Source: Streptomyces dioscori
Lineage (GTDB): Bacteria; Actinomycetota; Actinomycetes; Streptomycetales; Streptomycetaceae
DNA length: 64,000 bases
Direction of reading: 5' to 3'
Assembly: GCF_003024195.1 (NCBI RefSeq)
Contig: NZ_KZ679047.1
Span: 296,734 to 360,733, forward strand
Shown: positions 18,968 to 28,100 of the stretch, piece after piece
How positions within the stretch are numbered: position 1 is the first letter of the stretch
Layout of the letters: each line of letters begins with the position of its first letter
Notes under the pieces: model-generated
The model's database searches: none
What the model was told of the DNA's origin: nothing
The model's input: only the letters and a program-made list of their open reading frames with translations
Made by a program: the position numbers and the translations under genes

Positions 18968-20902
18968 TCAGTGCTGTCCGGGGGACGCCGAGGACGACAA
19001 CCGGTGCAGCCGCAGGGCGAGCTGGATCTCCAGCGCGCGGGCCGGGCTCTGCCACTCGGGTCCGAGCAGCCGGCCCACCCGCTCCAGACGCTGCGCGACC
19101 GTGTTGACGTGGACGTGCAGCTCGTCCTTGGTACGTGCCGGGCTCATCCCGCACGCGAAGTAGGCGTCGAGGGTGCGCAGGAGATCCGTGCCGCGCTTCT
19201 CGTCGTACGTGACGACCTGGCCGATGGTCCGCTCGACGAAGCCGGGGATGTCCCGGCTCCCGGCCAGCAGCAGTCCCAGGAACCCGAAGTCCTCGGCGGC
19301 GGCTCCGTCCCCCGCGCGGCCGAGGAGCCGCAGCGCGTCGAGGCACCGCTGCCCCTCTGCGTAGGCCTCGGCCACGGTCTCCGGGCGCGCCGCGAGATCC
19401 CGGACAGGCGCGGAAGCCCCAACGGTGACCGCCTCGTGGACGGCCGTGCCCAGGTCTCTCGCCGTACGGCGGGCCAGCTCCGTCGCCGTGTCGCCGCGGC
19501 CGAGAGGCAACAGCAGGACGGTGCCTCCGTCGCGGGCCGCGGCGAGTCCCTGCCGGGTGGCCGCGAGGTGGGATGCCGCGGACCACAGTCTGCGCCGGGC
19601 CGCCGCCTCCTGGTCGGCGTCCGCCACCGGGCTGTCCAGACGGGCGGCGAGCACCACATGGACGGAGTCGAGGTCGGCGTCGAACCGGGCCGCGCGCTCG
19701 CGCAGCAGCCGGGGGTCGCGGTCGCGGGCGTCGAGCAGATCGTCCAGCAGCTCGCCGCGGACGCGCTGTTCGGCCTCGGCTGCCGACCGCCGGGCCAGCA
19801 GCAGGAGCGAGGTGACCATGGCGGCGCGCTCCAGGGTGCGCTGGTCGACGGGGTCGAGTCCGGGCTGGCCGTCCAGCACCAGCGCGCCGAGCAGTTCGCC
19901 GCCGGCGGCGACGGCCGCCACCCAGTCGTCCCCGTGGCGGACGGCGTGGCCCTCGGCCCGTGACACCTCGACCGCGTCGCCGGGTGCCGCTCCCGCGTCG
20001 GCGAAGCGGACGGTGCCGTCGAGGACCTGGGAGACCGCGGCCGACACGTCGTGGACCCCGCCGCCCCGCAGAACGAGCTCGGCGAGCCGGTCGTGGACGT
20101 CCGAGGCCCGCTCGATGACCCCGCTGCGGTCTCCGATGATCTCGTTGGCCCGCTCCAGGTCGGCCAGTGTCTGACGGGTCTCGGTGAGCAGGTTCGCGGC
20201 GTCGATGGCGGCCGCCGCCAGGGCCGCGAACGAGCCGAGCAGCGCGATCTCCTGCCGCTCGAAGACCCGTGCGCGGCGGTCGGCGGCGAAGAGCACGCCG
20301 ATGACGTGCGGGCCGAGTGCGAGGGGCACGCCGAGGATCGCCACCAGCCCCTCGTCCCTTACCCCCGTGTCGATCGTCAGCGTGTGCCGGAAGCGGTCGT
20401 CCCGGAAGTAGTCGTCCGTGACGTAGGGGCGGGCCGTCTGGGCGACGAGTCCGCCGAGCCCCTCCCCCATGCCCAGGCGCAGCTGCTGGAAGCGCGCCGC
20501 GACCGAGCCCTCGGTGACCCGCATGTACGTGTCGCCACGCGCCGGGTCGTTCAGGCTGAGGTACGCGACGTCCGTGCTCAGCAGCGAGCGGGCGCGCTGC
20601 ACGATCGCCTGGAGCACGGCGTCGAGGTCGCGCAGTCCCGCCAGGTCATGGGCCGTCTCGAAGAGCGCGGACAGTTCGGCCTCGCGTCTGCGGCGTCCCT
20701 CCATCTCCGAGCGCACGCGCAGGGCGAGCGCCTTGGCGTCCTCCAGCGCGGCGATCCGGCCGGCGGCCGTGCCGTCCGCACGGGCGAGCAGCACCGGCTG
20801 CTCGTACGCGTCTGCGGACGCGCCCCTGGCCAGCAGTTTCAGGAACGGCGTCTCCGCGCTCGTCTCGGAGCGCCCGGCCGACTTCGATTGATCACGGAAC
20901 AT
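18968..20902 (-). CDS. PucR/CdaR-type regulator with GAF domain
   Basis: A 644-residue regulator. An N-terminal coiled segment (RIAALEDAKALALRVRSEME) leads into a GAF sensory domain at about residues 80-235 (LSTDVAYLSLNDPARG, GMGEGLGGLVAQTARPYV). A central region of about 250 residues follows, and a C-terminal PucR helix-turn-helix reads ELHVHVNTVAQRLERVGRLL. Such proteins typically activate a neighbouring catabolic gene. The upstream gene on the same strand is 3-hydroxybutyrate dehydrogenase, 59 bases away, so the two likely form an operon. The ATG at 20902 is preferred; extra upstream codons are Arg-rich and unlike the family. Confidence 0.88.
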   Translation of the reverse strand: MFRDQSKSAGRSETSAETPFLKLLARGASADAYEQPVLLARADGTAAGRIAALEDAKALALRVRSEMEGRRRREAELSALFETAHDLAGLRDLDAVLQAIVQRARSLLSTDVAYLSLNDPARGDTYMRVTEGSVAARFQQLRLGMGEGLGGLVAQTARPYVTDDYFRDDRFRHTLTIDTGVRDEGLVAILGVPLALGPHVIGVLFAADRRARVFERQEIALLGSFAALAAAAIDAANLLTETRQTLADLERANEIIGDRSGVIERASDVHDRLAELVLRGGGVHDVSAAVSQVLDGTVRFADAGAAPGDAVEVSRAEGHAVRHGDDWVAAVAAGGELLGALVLDGQPGLDPVDQRTLERAAMVTSLLLLARRSAAEAEQRVRGELLDDLLDARDRDPRLLRERAARFDADLDSVHVVLAARLDSPVADADQEAAARRRLWSAASHLAATRQGLAAARDGGTVLLLPLGRGDTATELARRTARDLGTAVHEAVTVGASAPVRDLAARPETVAEAYAEGQRCLDALRLLGRAGDGAAAEDFGFLGLLLAGSRDIPGFVERTIGQVVTYDEKRGTDLLRTLDAYFACGMSPARTKDELHVHVNTVAQRLERVGRLLGPEWQSPARALEIQLALRLHRLSSSASPGQH

Positions 20903-20961
20903 GTCCACCAGGATTACCCGTCGCACCGACACCCTGACCAGCCCTGTGGATAACTCACCGC

Positions 20962-21762
20962 TCAGTGCGCGGTCCAGCCGCCGTCGAGCACCAGCGAGGT
21001 GCCGGTGACGAAGGACGCGGCGGGGCCGCACAGATACGCCACGGCCTCGGCGACCTCCTCGGGCTCGATGAGGCGTTTGACGGCACTGTCCTGCAGCAGG
21101 ATCTCCGTCAGTACCCGCTCCCGCGGTATGCCGTGGGCCGCCGCCTGGTCGGTGAGCTGTTTCTCGACCAGGGGTGTACGCACATAGGCGGGGTTCACAC
21201 AGTTCGAGGTGACTCCATGGGGGGCGCCTTCGAGCGCCGCTGTCTTGGAGAGGCCCTCAAGACCGTGTTTTGCCGCCACATAGGCCGACTTGAAGGCGGA
21301 GGCGCGCAGCCCATGGACGGAGGACACATTGACGATGCGGCCCCACCCTTGCCCGTACATGTGCGGCAGCGCCCCGCGGATGAGCCGGAACGGTGCCTCC
21401 AGCATCACGGTCAGCACGGTGTGGAAGATGTCGGGCGGGAAGTCCTCGATGGGGCGCACCAGTTGAAGTCCGGCGTTGTTGACGAGGATGTCGGTGCCCG
21501 CCGCGGCGGACTCCGCCGCGTCCAGGTCGGTGAGGTCGAGGAGGTGCGGCTCGACGGTTCCCGCGAGGCCGCGGGCCTGTTCGGCGAGTGTCTCCAGTCC
21601 CTCGGCCTGCCGGTCGACCGCCCGCACCTTCGCGCCGGCGGCGGCGAGCCGCAGCGCGCACGCGCGGCCGATGCCGCCTGCGGCGCCGGTGACGAGGGCG
21701 GTACGGCCGCCGAGGTCGAAGGAGGGGGCCTGGGAGCCTGCGAGGACGCTGCGCGCGGTCAT
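20962..21762 (-). CDS. 3-hydroxybutyrate dehydrogenase (SDR)
   Basis: A 266-residue short-chain dehydrogenase. It shows the NAD-binding TGAAGGIG motif, NNAG, and the catalytic set S-x(12)-Y-x3-K in SSVHGLRASAFKSAYVAAKHG. The segment ending TSNCVNPAYVRTPLVEKQ and the DGGWTAH C-terminus are typical of D-3-hydroxybutyrate dehydrogenases, which oxidise 3-hydroxybutyrate to acetoacetate. This fits breakdown of polyhydroxybutyrate or of imported 3-hydroxybutyrate. It is the first gene of an operon with the PucR-type regulator, and faces an MHS transporter beyond it. Confidence 0.9.
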   Translation of the reverse strand: MTARSVLAGSQAPSFDLGGRTALVTGAAGGIGRACALRLAAAGAKVRAVDRQAEGLETLAEQARGLAGTVEPHLLDLTDLDAAESAAAGTDILVNNAGLQLVRPIEDFPPDIFHTVLTVMLEAPFRLIRGALPHMYGQGWGRIVNVSSVHGLRASAFKSAYVAAKHGLEGLSKTAALEGAPHGVTSNCVNPAYVRTPLVEKQLTDQAAAHGIPRERVLTEILLQDSAVKRLIEPEEVAEAVAYLCGPAASFVTGTSLVLDGGWTAH

Positions 21763-21822
21763 GCTCCGACCCTAGGGGGCCCCTCCAGCTCGACCCATGT
21801 GGTCACAACCCACACTTCACCC

Positions 21823-22296
21823 TCAGGTCGTGGGGTCGAACCACGTGGGCTCGTCGGACAGCGCCTGTTTGATCCGGACCAGACCGTGCTCGTTCAGCTC
21901 CGGCAGCGCGTCCACGGCGAACCAGGCGACCTCCAGCGACTCGTCGTCGTTGACACGGGCCTCGCCGCCGACGGCCCGGCACCGGATGGTGATGTCCATG
22001 AACTGACAGATGTCGCCGTTCGGGTACGTGATCGGCTTCAAGGCCTGGACGAGGACGACGCGCTCGGCGACGCACCGGACGCCCGTCTCCTCGTAGACCT
22101 CCCGCACGGCGCAGGCCGCGGGCTGCTCCCCCGGCTCCGACATCCCGGCGATGACGGCCCACCTGCCGGTGTCGACCCGGCGCCCGAGCAGGACTCTGCC
22201 CTCGTCGTCGAAGACGACGGCGGTGACTCCGGGAAGCCACAGCAACTGCTGTCCGGCGCTGGCCCGGATCGTACGGATGAAGTCAGGAGTAGCCAT
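21823..22296 (-). CDS. Nudix hydrolase
   Basis: A 157-residue protein with a complete Nudix box, GMSEPGEQ-x6-VREVYEETGV (G-x5-E-x7-RE-U-x-EE-x-G-U). This coordinates Mg2+ for hydrolysis of nucleoside diphosphates linked to another moiety. N-terminal WLPGVTAVVFDDEGRVLLGRR forms the first strands of the fold. Substrate specificity cannot be read. The gene lies head to tail with lnt, 26 bases after its start region, and may be co-transcribed. Confidence 0.92.
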   Translation of the reverse strand: MATPDFIRTIRASAGQQLLWLPGVTAVVFDDEGRVLLGRRVDTGRWAVIAGMSEPGEQPAACAVREVYEETGVRCVAERVVLVQALKPITYPNGDICQFMDITIRCRAVGGEARVNDDESLEVAWFAVDALPELNEHGLVRIKQALSDEPTWFDPTT

Positions 22297-22322
22297 GGAC
22301 CGACCCTAACGGGCCGGTCACG

Positions 22323-23951
22323 TCACTCTGCCGCGTTCCGACCGCCGCGCTGGGAACGTCCGCGCGCGGCCGACGCCACCGCCCAGCCGAGTCCGCCCGC
22401 GGCGATCAGGACCAGCACCATCTCGGGCGCGATGCCGAAGCGGGTGGCGGGCGTCTCGGAGGACCGCAGCGGCACCTTCTGGACGAGGGAGTCGGCGACG
22501 AACATCCCGGTGCGCTGGGTGATCTCCCCGTCCGGCATGATCATGGCGCTGACGCCGCTGGTCACCGGGACGGTGACGGTCCGGCTGTGCTCGACGGCCC
22601 GGATGCGGGACATGGCGAGCTGCTGGTAGGTCATCTCGCTGCGGTCGAACGTGGCGTTGTTGCTCGGTACGGAGATGATCTGGGCGCCGTGGGTGACGGT
22701 GTCACGCACGGCCCAGTCGAAGGCGGCCTCGTAGCAGGTCGCGAGGCCTACCTGGGTGCCCGCCATGGTGAACACGCCCGGCTTGTCGCCCCGGCTGAAG
22801 TCCTGGCGGACCATGGAGGTCCAGTTCTCGTTGATGGCGCCCAGGAGCGAGCGCATCGGGAGGTACTCGCCGAACGGCTGGACCTGTCGCTTGTCGTAGG
22901 TGGCGCCGGGGCCCTTCACCGGGTCCCACAGGATCTGCTCGTTGTAGAGCTTGCCGTCCTTCTCCACGACGCCGCCGACCGAGATGGGCGCGCCGATCGC
23001 CCTGGCCGCCTTGTCGATCACGGCGTAGGCGTCGGGGTTGCGGAAGGGGTCGATGTCGGAGGAGTTCTCCGGCCAGAGCACGAAGTCGGGCTGGGCCACC
23101 TTGCCCGCCTTGACCCGCGCGGCCAGCCGCTCGGTCTCGCGTGCGTGGTGGTCGAGGACGGCACGGCGCTGGGAGTTGAAGTCGAGTCCCGCGCGCGGGA
23201 CGTTGCCCTGGACGACGGCGACGGTCGCGGTGCCGTCCTCGGCGCTGTCACTGACCAGGGAGCGTGCGGCGAAGGCGCCCGCGACGGGGAGGACGAGACT
23301 GACCAGGGCCACCGCGGCGGCCCCCCGGCGCACGACACGGGTGCGCCGCGCTTCGAGGCCCAGGCGGACGGTCTCGTACAGGCCGAAGCCGCACAGGACG
23401 ACCGCGAAACCGAGCACGGGGGTGCCGCCCACCGCCGCGAGCGGCAGGAACACCCCGTCGGCCTGACCGAAGGCGATCTTGCCCCAGGGGAAGCCGCCGA
23501 ACGGCACGCGCGCGCGTGCCGCCTCACCGGCGATCCACAGGGCCGCCGCCCACAGCGGCCGGCCGGGCAGCTTCGACACAGCCGCTATACCGGCGCCGAC
23601 GAGTGCGACGTACACCGCTTCGATGACGACGAGCGCCAGCCATGGTCCGGGACCGACCTCGACGCCGGTCCAGACGAGCAGCGGCAGCAGGAAGCCGAGG
23701 CCGAAGAGGTAGCCGAGGCCGAGGGCCGCCTTCCAGGTGCGGCCGTGCAGGCACCAGGCGAGGATCGCGAAGGCCGGCAGGGCCAGCCACCACAGGGTGC
23801 GCGGCGGGAAACTGACGTAAAGCAGCACCCCGGAGAGTGCCGCGGCGGCGGCCGGAAGCAGCCGTCGCGCCAGGCGAACCGTGCGCGAAACGGGCCGGTC
23901 CTGCGGGTCGAGCTGTTCCGGCTCGTCTACGGGGGTCGCTGTGGCGGTCAC
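22323..23951 (-). CDS. lnt: Apolipoprotein N-acyltransferase
   Basis: A 542-residue membrane enzyme that adds the third acyl chain to the N-terminal cysteine of lipoproteins. Five to six N-terminal membrane spans (about residues 28-210) precede a periplasmic nitrilase-type domain. Its catalytic triad is visible: Glu in LWPENSSDID, Lys in YDKRQVQPFGEYLP and Cys in LATCYEAAFD. A last span sits near the C-terminus (MVLVLIAAGGLGWAVASA). It begins with GTG at 23951. Many actinomycetes carry more than one Lnt homologue, so functional redundancy is possible. Confidence 0.92.
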   Translation of the reverse strand: MTATATPVDEPEQLDPQDRPVSRTVRLARRLLPAAAAALSGVLLYVSFPPRTLWWLALPAFAILAWCLHGRTWKAALGLGYLFGLGFLLPLLVWTGVEVGPGPWLALVVIEAVYVALVGAGIAAVSKLPGRPLWAAALWIAGEAARARVPFGGFPWGKIAFGQADGVFLPLAAVGGTPVLGFAVVLCGFGLYETVRLGLEARRTRVVRRGAAAVALVSLVLPVAGAFAARSLVSDSAEDGTATVAVVQGNVPRAGLDFNSQRRAVLDHHARETERLAARVKAGKVAQPDFVLWPENSSDIDPFRNPDAYAVIDKAARAIGAPISVGGVVEKDGKLYNEQILWDPVKGPGATYDKRQVQPFGEYLPMRSLLGAINENWTSMVRQDFSRGDKPGVFTMAGTQVGLATCYEAAFDWAVRDTVTHGAQIISVPSNNATFDRSEMTYQQLAMSRIRAVEHSRTVTVPVTSGVSAMIMPDGEITQRTGMFVADSLVQKVPLRSSETPATRFGIAPEMVLVLIAAGGLGWAVASAARGRSQRGGRNAAE

Positions 23952-24214
23952 CCCGGGAGTCTACGGCGCGTGACCACGGCGCCGACAGCGCGGCCCCGGC
24001 TCCCGGCCGGGCCCCCGCCGCGTACTGAGGCGGTGGCGCGGAGGTACCGACCGGGCACTTGCCCCTCACTTGCCGCATCGTTTCTGCGCAACTCGTCCAC
24101 AAACCGGCGCATCACCCGTTACGGTGTGCCGGAGCCTTCGACGTACGGGCCGTTTCCGGCCGGGCGGTCGGGGCCCGTCACAGGTCGGGGGGCGTCGGGG
24201 TGGGGTCCACGGGG

Positions 24215-25258
24215 ATGACTTCGGCGACCGGTCCGGCGTCGGCACACGACAGACGCAGCGCCTCGGACGCGACGGGCGTCGTCGTGCTCGGCGCGTGCGC
24301 GGCCTGGTCCCTGATCACCGCCGCGGTGCACGGCGGGCGTCCCGAGGGGGTCCTGCTCGCGGTGCTCGCCGTGGCCGCCGGCTACGCGGTGGGGCGGATC
24401 TGCGGAGAGCTGCTGCCGGTCGCCGTGCCCGGCGCGGGCGCGTTCGCCGGACTCGGGCTCGCCGTGGCGGCCCCGCACATCAATCCGGGCAGCCAGGTGA
24501 CCTCACCGCTGGGCCAGACCGGCGCGACCGCCGCGCTGCTCACCCTCTCCGCGGGGGCCGCGTGCTGTGCGGCCTGGGCGGCCCGCCCGCCGGGACTGCG
24601 GCTCGCCCTGCGGCTGCTGGCCGCCGGTATCGCGGTCACCGCGGCCGTCCTGGGGTCGACGTCGGGCTTCGTGGCCTGTCTGGGAGTGCTGCTCTGCTCG
24701 CTCGCCGCCGACCGTATGCGCCGCCGTGCCGTGGGGCTCGGCGGTCTCGCGCTCGCCGCGGCCCTGGTGACCGGCGCGACCTGGGCGACCGCGGAGGACG
24801 TACTGCCGGACGGTCTGACCTCGTCCCTGGAGGGGCAGCTCACCCAGCACCGCGTACTGCTGTGGCACGACGCGCTCGACATGGCGGCCCGGGAACCGGG
24901 GCTGGGCATCGGCCCCGGACGCTTCGCGGAGCTGAGCCCGACCGTCACCCAGACGCTGCCGCCCGACGGCAAACCCCACTCGGCACCGTTCCAGCAGGCC
25001 GCCGAGCAGGGAATCCTGGGCGTGGTCCTGCTCGCCGCGGTGTTCGGCTGGGTCCTCTACGCCCTGTGGAGGTCACCGCGCCCCACGCCGGTCGTGCTCA
25101 CCGCGGGCGCCGCCCTGACGGCGCTCGCCGCGATCGCCTCGGTCGGCAACGCCCTGAGCTTCACCACGGTCACGGCGGGCGCGGGCCTGCTCGCGGGCCT
25201 GGCCACAGCACGCCCTGCACCGACCGTACCGACCGTGCCGACCGTCTCCACGGGGTAG
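24215..25258 (+). CDS. O-antigen ligase/Wzy-like membrane protein
   Basis: A 347-residue protein with about nine hydrophobic segments, rich in Ala, Gly and Leu. The conserved O-antigen ligase/polymerase loop is present: HRVLLWHDALDMAAREPGLG, then GIGPGRFAEL, with the His and Arg that such enzymes use around lipid-linked glycans. The family ligates or polymerises surface polysaccharides outside the membrane. No other polysaccharide genes are adjacent, apart from a glycosyltransferase 1.6 kb further on, so the glycan is unknown. The ATG at 24215 is used; the longer upstream frame is not hydrophobic. Confidence 0.78.
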   Translation: MTSATGPASAHDRRSASDATGVVVLGACAAWSLITAAVHGGRPEGVLLAVLAVAAGYAVGRICGELLPVAVPGAGAFAGLGLAVAAPHINPGSQVTSPLGQTGATAALLTLSAGAACCAAWAARPPGLRLALRLLAAGIAVTAAVLGSTSGFVACLGVLLCSLAADRMRRRAVGLGGLALAAALVTGATWATAEDVLPDGLTSSLEGQLTQHRVLLWHDALDMAAREPGLGIGPGRFAELSPTVTQTLPPDGKPHSAPFQQAAEQGILGVVLLAAVFGWVLYALWRSPRPTPVVLTAGAALTALAAIASVGNALSFTTVTAGAGLLAGLATARPAPTVPTVPTVSTG

Positions 25259-25292
25259 CCGACGGACGCGGACGGGAGGACGGTTCCGGAAG

Positions 25293-25348
25293 GGACAGCA
25301 GGCCCAGAAGGGACAGCAGGTCCGGACCTGGACAGCAGGTCCGGACGG
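25293..25348. repeat. Three tandem copies of GGACAGCAGG-type unit
   Basis: Units start at 25293, 25311 and 25330 (18-19 bases, GGACAGCAGG followed by TCCGGA in two copies) in the gap between convergent genes. The middle contains the perfect palindrome CAGGTCCGGACCTG (25317-25330), which could act as a terminator stem. Confidence 0.7.
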
Positions 25349-25364
25349 GACGGTGTTTACGTCG

Positions 25365-25922
25365 TCAGCGGGGCCGGCCCAGGGCGGCGACCCGCAGCCG
25401 GTCGCGGATCACTCGCACGGCCGCTTCCGCGTTGTCCACCGTGATGGTGAACGTGTGCCCGTCGCCCAGGAGGAGCACCAGCCCCTCGCCGCGTCGTACG
25501 ACCACGGCGGTGCCCTGGTCGGGGCGCCAGCGGTAGCCCCAGCCACCCCAGTGGCGCGGGGTGACCCGGGGCGCGAAGTCGGCTCCCGTGATGTGCGACA
25601 GCGGGATGCGGCGGCGCGGGACACCCATGTGGCCGCAGCGCACTTCGAGGCACTCCTTGTCGACCTTCACGGCCACATGCACGAACGCCAGCGTCCCGAA
25701 GAGGACGAGAAGCCCCGCCGCGATGCAGCCGACCACCGACATGGCGAGGGCGGCGATGCCCGACGTCCACGTCGAGTCGACGGCCAGCTGGATGCCCAGC
25801 GCCAGGCAGGCGGCTCCGATGCTCGCGAGCAGCCACTGCATACGGTTGGACGCGCGACCGTGCCAGACCTCGGTATGCGGGGCGTCGGCAGCGCCCTGTT
25901 CGCCGTGGGGGTGGTCCGTCAT
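25365..25922 (-). CDS. Small membrane protein with PH-like C-terminal domain
   Basis: A 185-residue protein: a short polar N-terminus, two adjacent membrane spans (WLLASIGAACLALGIQLAV and IAALAMSVVGCIAAGLLVLF), then a cytoplasmic beta-rich domain of about 100 residues. That domain includes GMGVPRRRIPLSHI-like and GTAVVVRRGEGLVLLL strands and ends in a helix, resembling bacterial PH (DUF3093-type) domains. Function unknown. The ATG at 25922 was chosen; an in-frame GTG 12 codons earlier has no better ribosome site. Confidence 0.72.
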   Translation of the reverse strand: MTDHPHGEQGAADAPHTEVWHGRASNRMQWLLASIGAACLALGIQLAVDSTWTSGIAALAMSVVGCIAAGLLVLFGTLAFVHVAVKVDKECLEVRCGHMGVPRRRIPLSHITGADFAPRVTPRHWGGWGYRWRPDQGTAVVVRRGEGLVLLLGDGHTFTITVDNAEAAVRVIRDRLRVAALGRPR

Positions 25923-26064
25923 GCCAATGAGCGTACTCACGTTCCGCAGAGAGGGCACCTGATCGCGGACCGTGACCGTCGCGCGTGGAGGCGAACCCTC
26001 CGCCGGACGAGCGCCGCCGCGCGCTCGGGCAGCCGCTCGGGGCGCTGGCGGCTCGGTGGGCGGG

Positions 26065-26850
26065 TCAGCGGGCGGGGCTGACCGCCTGGAGCAGCCGGCC
26101 CTCGTCGTACGTCAGCGCGGTGGCGGGCAGGACGCCCTCCCGGCCGCCGAGCAGCACGGTGAGCGTGCCCTGGTCGGGTGCCTGCGGGGCCGCCGTCTCG
26201 CCGGTGCGGCGCAGTGCCTGGGCGGCCACGGCGCCGGCCGAGCCGTGCAGGACGAGCGGTGCCGTGCCGGGCCGCTGCACGGCGGCGCGGATGCGCTCGG
26301 CGACCAGTTCGTAATGGGTGCAGCCCAGGACGACGGTCGTTACGTCGTCGGGTGTACGCGCCGCGGCCGCGGCGATCGCGGCGTCGATGGCGGCCTGGTC
26401 GGCGTGCTCGACGGCGTCCGCGAGGCCGGGGCAGGGCACCTCGGTGACGCTCGCCCCGTCGGCGAACTCTCGGATGAGGCCGCGCTGGTAGGGGCTGCCG
26501 GTGGTGGCGGGCGTGGCCCAGATCGCGAAGGGTCCGCCGCCCGCGGCGGCCGGCTTGATCGCGGGGACCGTGCCGATGACGGGAATCCCCGGTTCCAGGC
26601 GGGCCCGCAGGGCGGGCAGGGCGTGCACGGACGCGGTGTTGCAGGCCACGATCAGGGCGTCGGGCCGGTGCGCGGCGGCGGCCTCGGCGACGGCGAGGGC
26701 GCGCGCGGTCACGTCCTCGGGCGTGCGGGGTCCCCAGGGCATGCTGCCGGGGTCCGAGGAGAGAACGAGCTCCGCGTCGGGGCGCAGCCGACGTACCGCG
26801 GCGGCTGCCGCGAGCAGTCCGATTCCGGAGTCCATGAGCGCGATCTTCAC
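26065..26850 (-). CDS. Aspartate/glutamate racemase family protein (MurI-like)
   Basis: A 261-residue protein with the two catalytic cysteines of the cofactor-independent Asp/Glu racemases in their usual settings: ACNTAS in the N-terminal lobe and GCTHYE in the C-terminal lobe. The N-terminus KIALMDSGIG replaces the FDSGxGG of MurI. Glutamate racemase supplies D-glutamate for peptidoglycan. This copy may be a divergent MurI or a racemase of another pathway, since the glycine-rich N-terminal motif is shortened. GTG start at 26850. It diverges from the glycosyltransferase gene 58 bases away. Confidence 0.85.
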   Translation of the reverse strand: MKIALMDSGIGLLAAAAAVRRLRPDAELVLSSDPGSMPWGPRTPEDVTARALAVAEAAAAHRPDALIVACNTASVHALPALRARLEPGIPVIGTVPAIKPAAAGGGPFAIWATPATTGSPYQRGLIREFADGASVTEVPCPGLADAVEHADQAAIDAAIAAAAARTPDDVTTVVLGCTHYELVAERIRAAVQRPGTAPLVLHGSAGAVAAQALRRTGETAAPQAPDQGTLTVLLGGREGVLPATALTYDEGRLLQAVSPAR

Positions 26851-26908
26851 CCGGTCACCATAGTGGATCCGGCTCGGCGGGCCGCAGTGGTGGGGCAGAC
26901 TGCGGCGG

Positions 26909-28081
26909 GTGAGCGCCCTTGTGTGGACCGCTGTCGGATCGCTGGCCGCCTGGCTGTGGCTGCTGCTCGGCCAGGGCTTCTTCTGGCGTACGGACCTGCG
27001 GCTGCCGCCGCGAGGGGAGCCGGAGAGCTGGCCGTCGGTGTGTGTCGTCGTACCGGCGCGCGACGAGGCCGCCGTCCTGTCCGAGAGCCTGCCCTCGCTG
27101 CTCGCGCAGGAGTATCCGGGGCGGGCGGAGATCTTCCTCGTCGACGACGGCAGTTCGGACGGCACCGGGGAGCTGGCCCGTGAGCTGGGGCGGCGGCACG
27201 GCGGGCTGCCGCTGACCGTCGGCTCGCCCGGGGAGCCGCCGGCCGGCTGGACCGGCAAGCTCTGGGCGGTGCGGCACGGCATCGGCCTGGCACGCGCGCG
27301 TGGGCCCGAGTATCTGCTGCTCACGGACGCGGACATCGCCCATGCGCCGGACAGTCTGCGGGAGTTGGTGGCCTCGGCCGTGACCGGGGACTTCGATCTC
27401 GTCTCCCAGATGGCCCGGCTGCGTGTGGAGAGCGTCTGGGAGCGGCTCGTGGTGCCCGCGTTCGTGTACTTCTTCGCGCAGCTGTATCCGTTCCGGTGGA
27501 TCGCCGTGAAGGGCTCGCGGACCGCCGCCGCCGCGGGGGGCTGCGTCCTGCTGCGTGCCACGGCCGCCGAGCGGGCCCGGATTCCGGACGCCATCGGGCA
27601 GGCCGTCATCGACGACGTGGCGATGGCGAGGGCGGTGAAGGGCTCCGGAGGACGCATCTGGCTGGGGCTCGCCGAGCGTGTGGACAGCGTGCGTCCCTAT
27701 CCGCGGCTGCACGATCTGTGGCGGATGGTCTCACGCAGCGCGTACGCCCAGCTGCGGCACAACCCGCTGGTGCTGGCCGGCACGGTGGCGGGTCTCGCGG
27801 TGGTGTATCTGGTGCCGCCGGTGGCGCTCGTCGTGGGTCTCGTGACGGGCGCCCACCTGGCGGCGGCGGCCGGCGGACTGGCGTGGCTGGTCATGGCCGG
27901 GACGTATCTGCCGATGCTGCGGTACTACCGGCAGCCGCTCGCGCTCGCCCCTCTGCTGCCGTTCACGGCCCTGATGTACCTCTTCATGACGGTGGATTCC
28001 GCGGTGCAGCACTACAGGGGGCGCGGCGCGGCCTGGAAGGGCCGCACCTACGCCCGTCCCGACGCGGCGCCCGGCCCCTGA
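26909..28081 (+). CDS. Membrane-anchored family 2 glycosyltransferase (HpnB-like)
   Basis: A 390-residue protein. An N-terminal hydrophobic anchor (VGSLAAWLWLLLGQGFFW) precedes a GT-A domain with VVVPARDEAAVLSESLPSLL, EIFLVDDGSSDGT and LLTDADIAH (the DxD site). Two or three membrane spans follow near the C-terminus. The overall plan resembles HpnB-type and other processive or lipid-linked transferases. The acceptor is unknown, and no hopanoid genes are visible here. GTG start at 26909. Confidence 0.85.
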   Translation: MSALVWTAVGSLAAWLWLLLGQGFFWRTDLRLPPRGEPESWPSVCVVVPARDEAAVLSESLPSLLAQEYPGRAEIFLVDDGSSDGTGELARELGRRHGGLPLTVGSPGEPPAGWTGKLWAVRHGIGLARARGPEYLLLTDADIAHAPDSLRELVASAVTGDFDLVSQMARLRVESVWERLVVPAFVYFFAQLYPFRWIAVKGSRTAAAAGGCVLLRATAAERARIPDAIGQAVIDDVAMARAVKGSGGRIWLGLAERVDSVRPYPRLHDLWRMVSRSAYAQLRHNPLVLAGTVAGLAVVYLVPPVALVVGLVTGAHLAAAAGGLAWLVMAGTYLPMLRYYRQPLALAPLLPFTALMYLFMTVDSAVQHYRGRGAAWKGRTYARPDAAPGP

Positions 28082-28100
28082 GCGGGCGCGGCGCGTCGGC

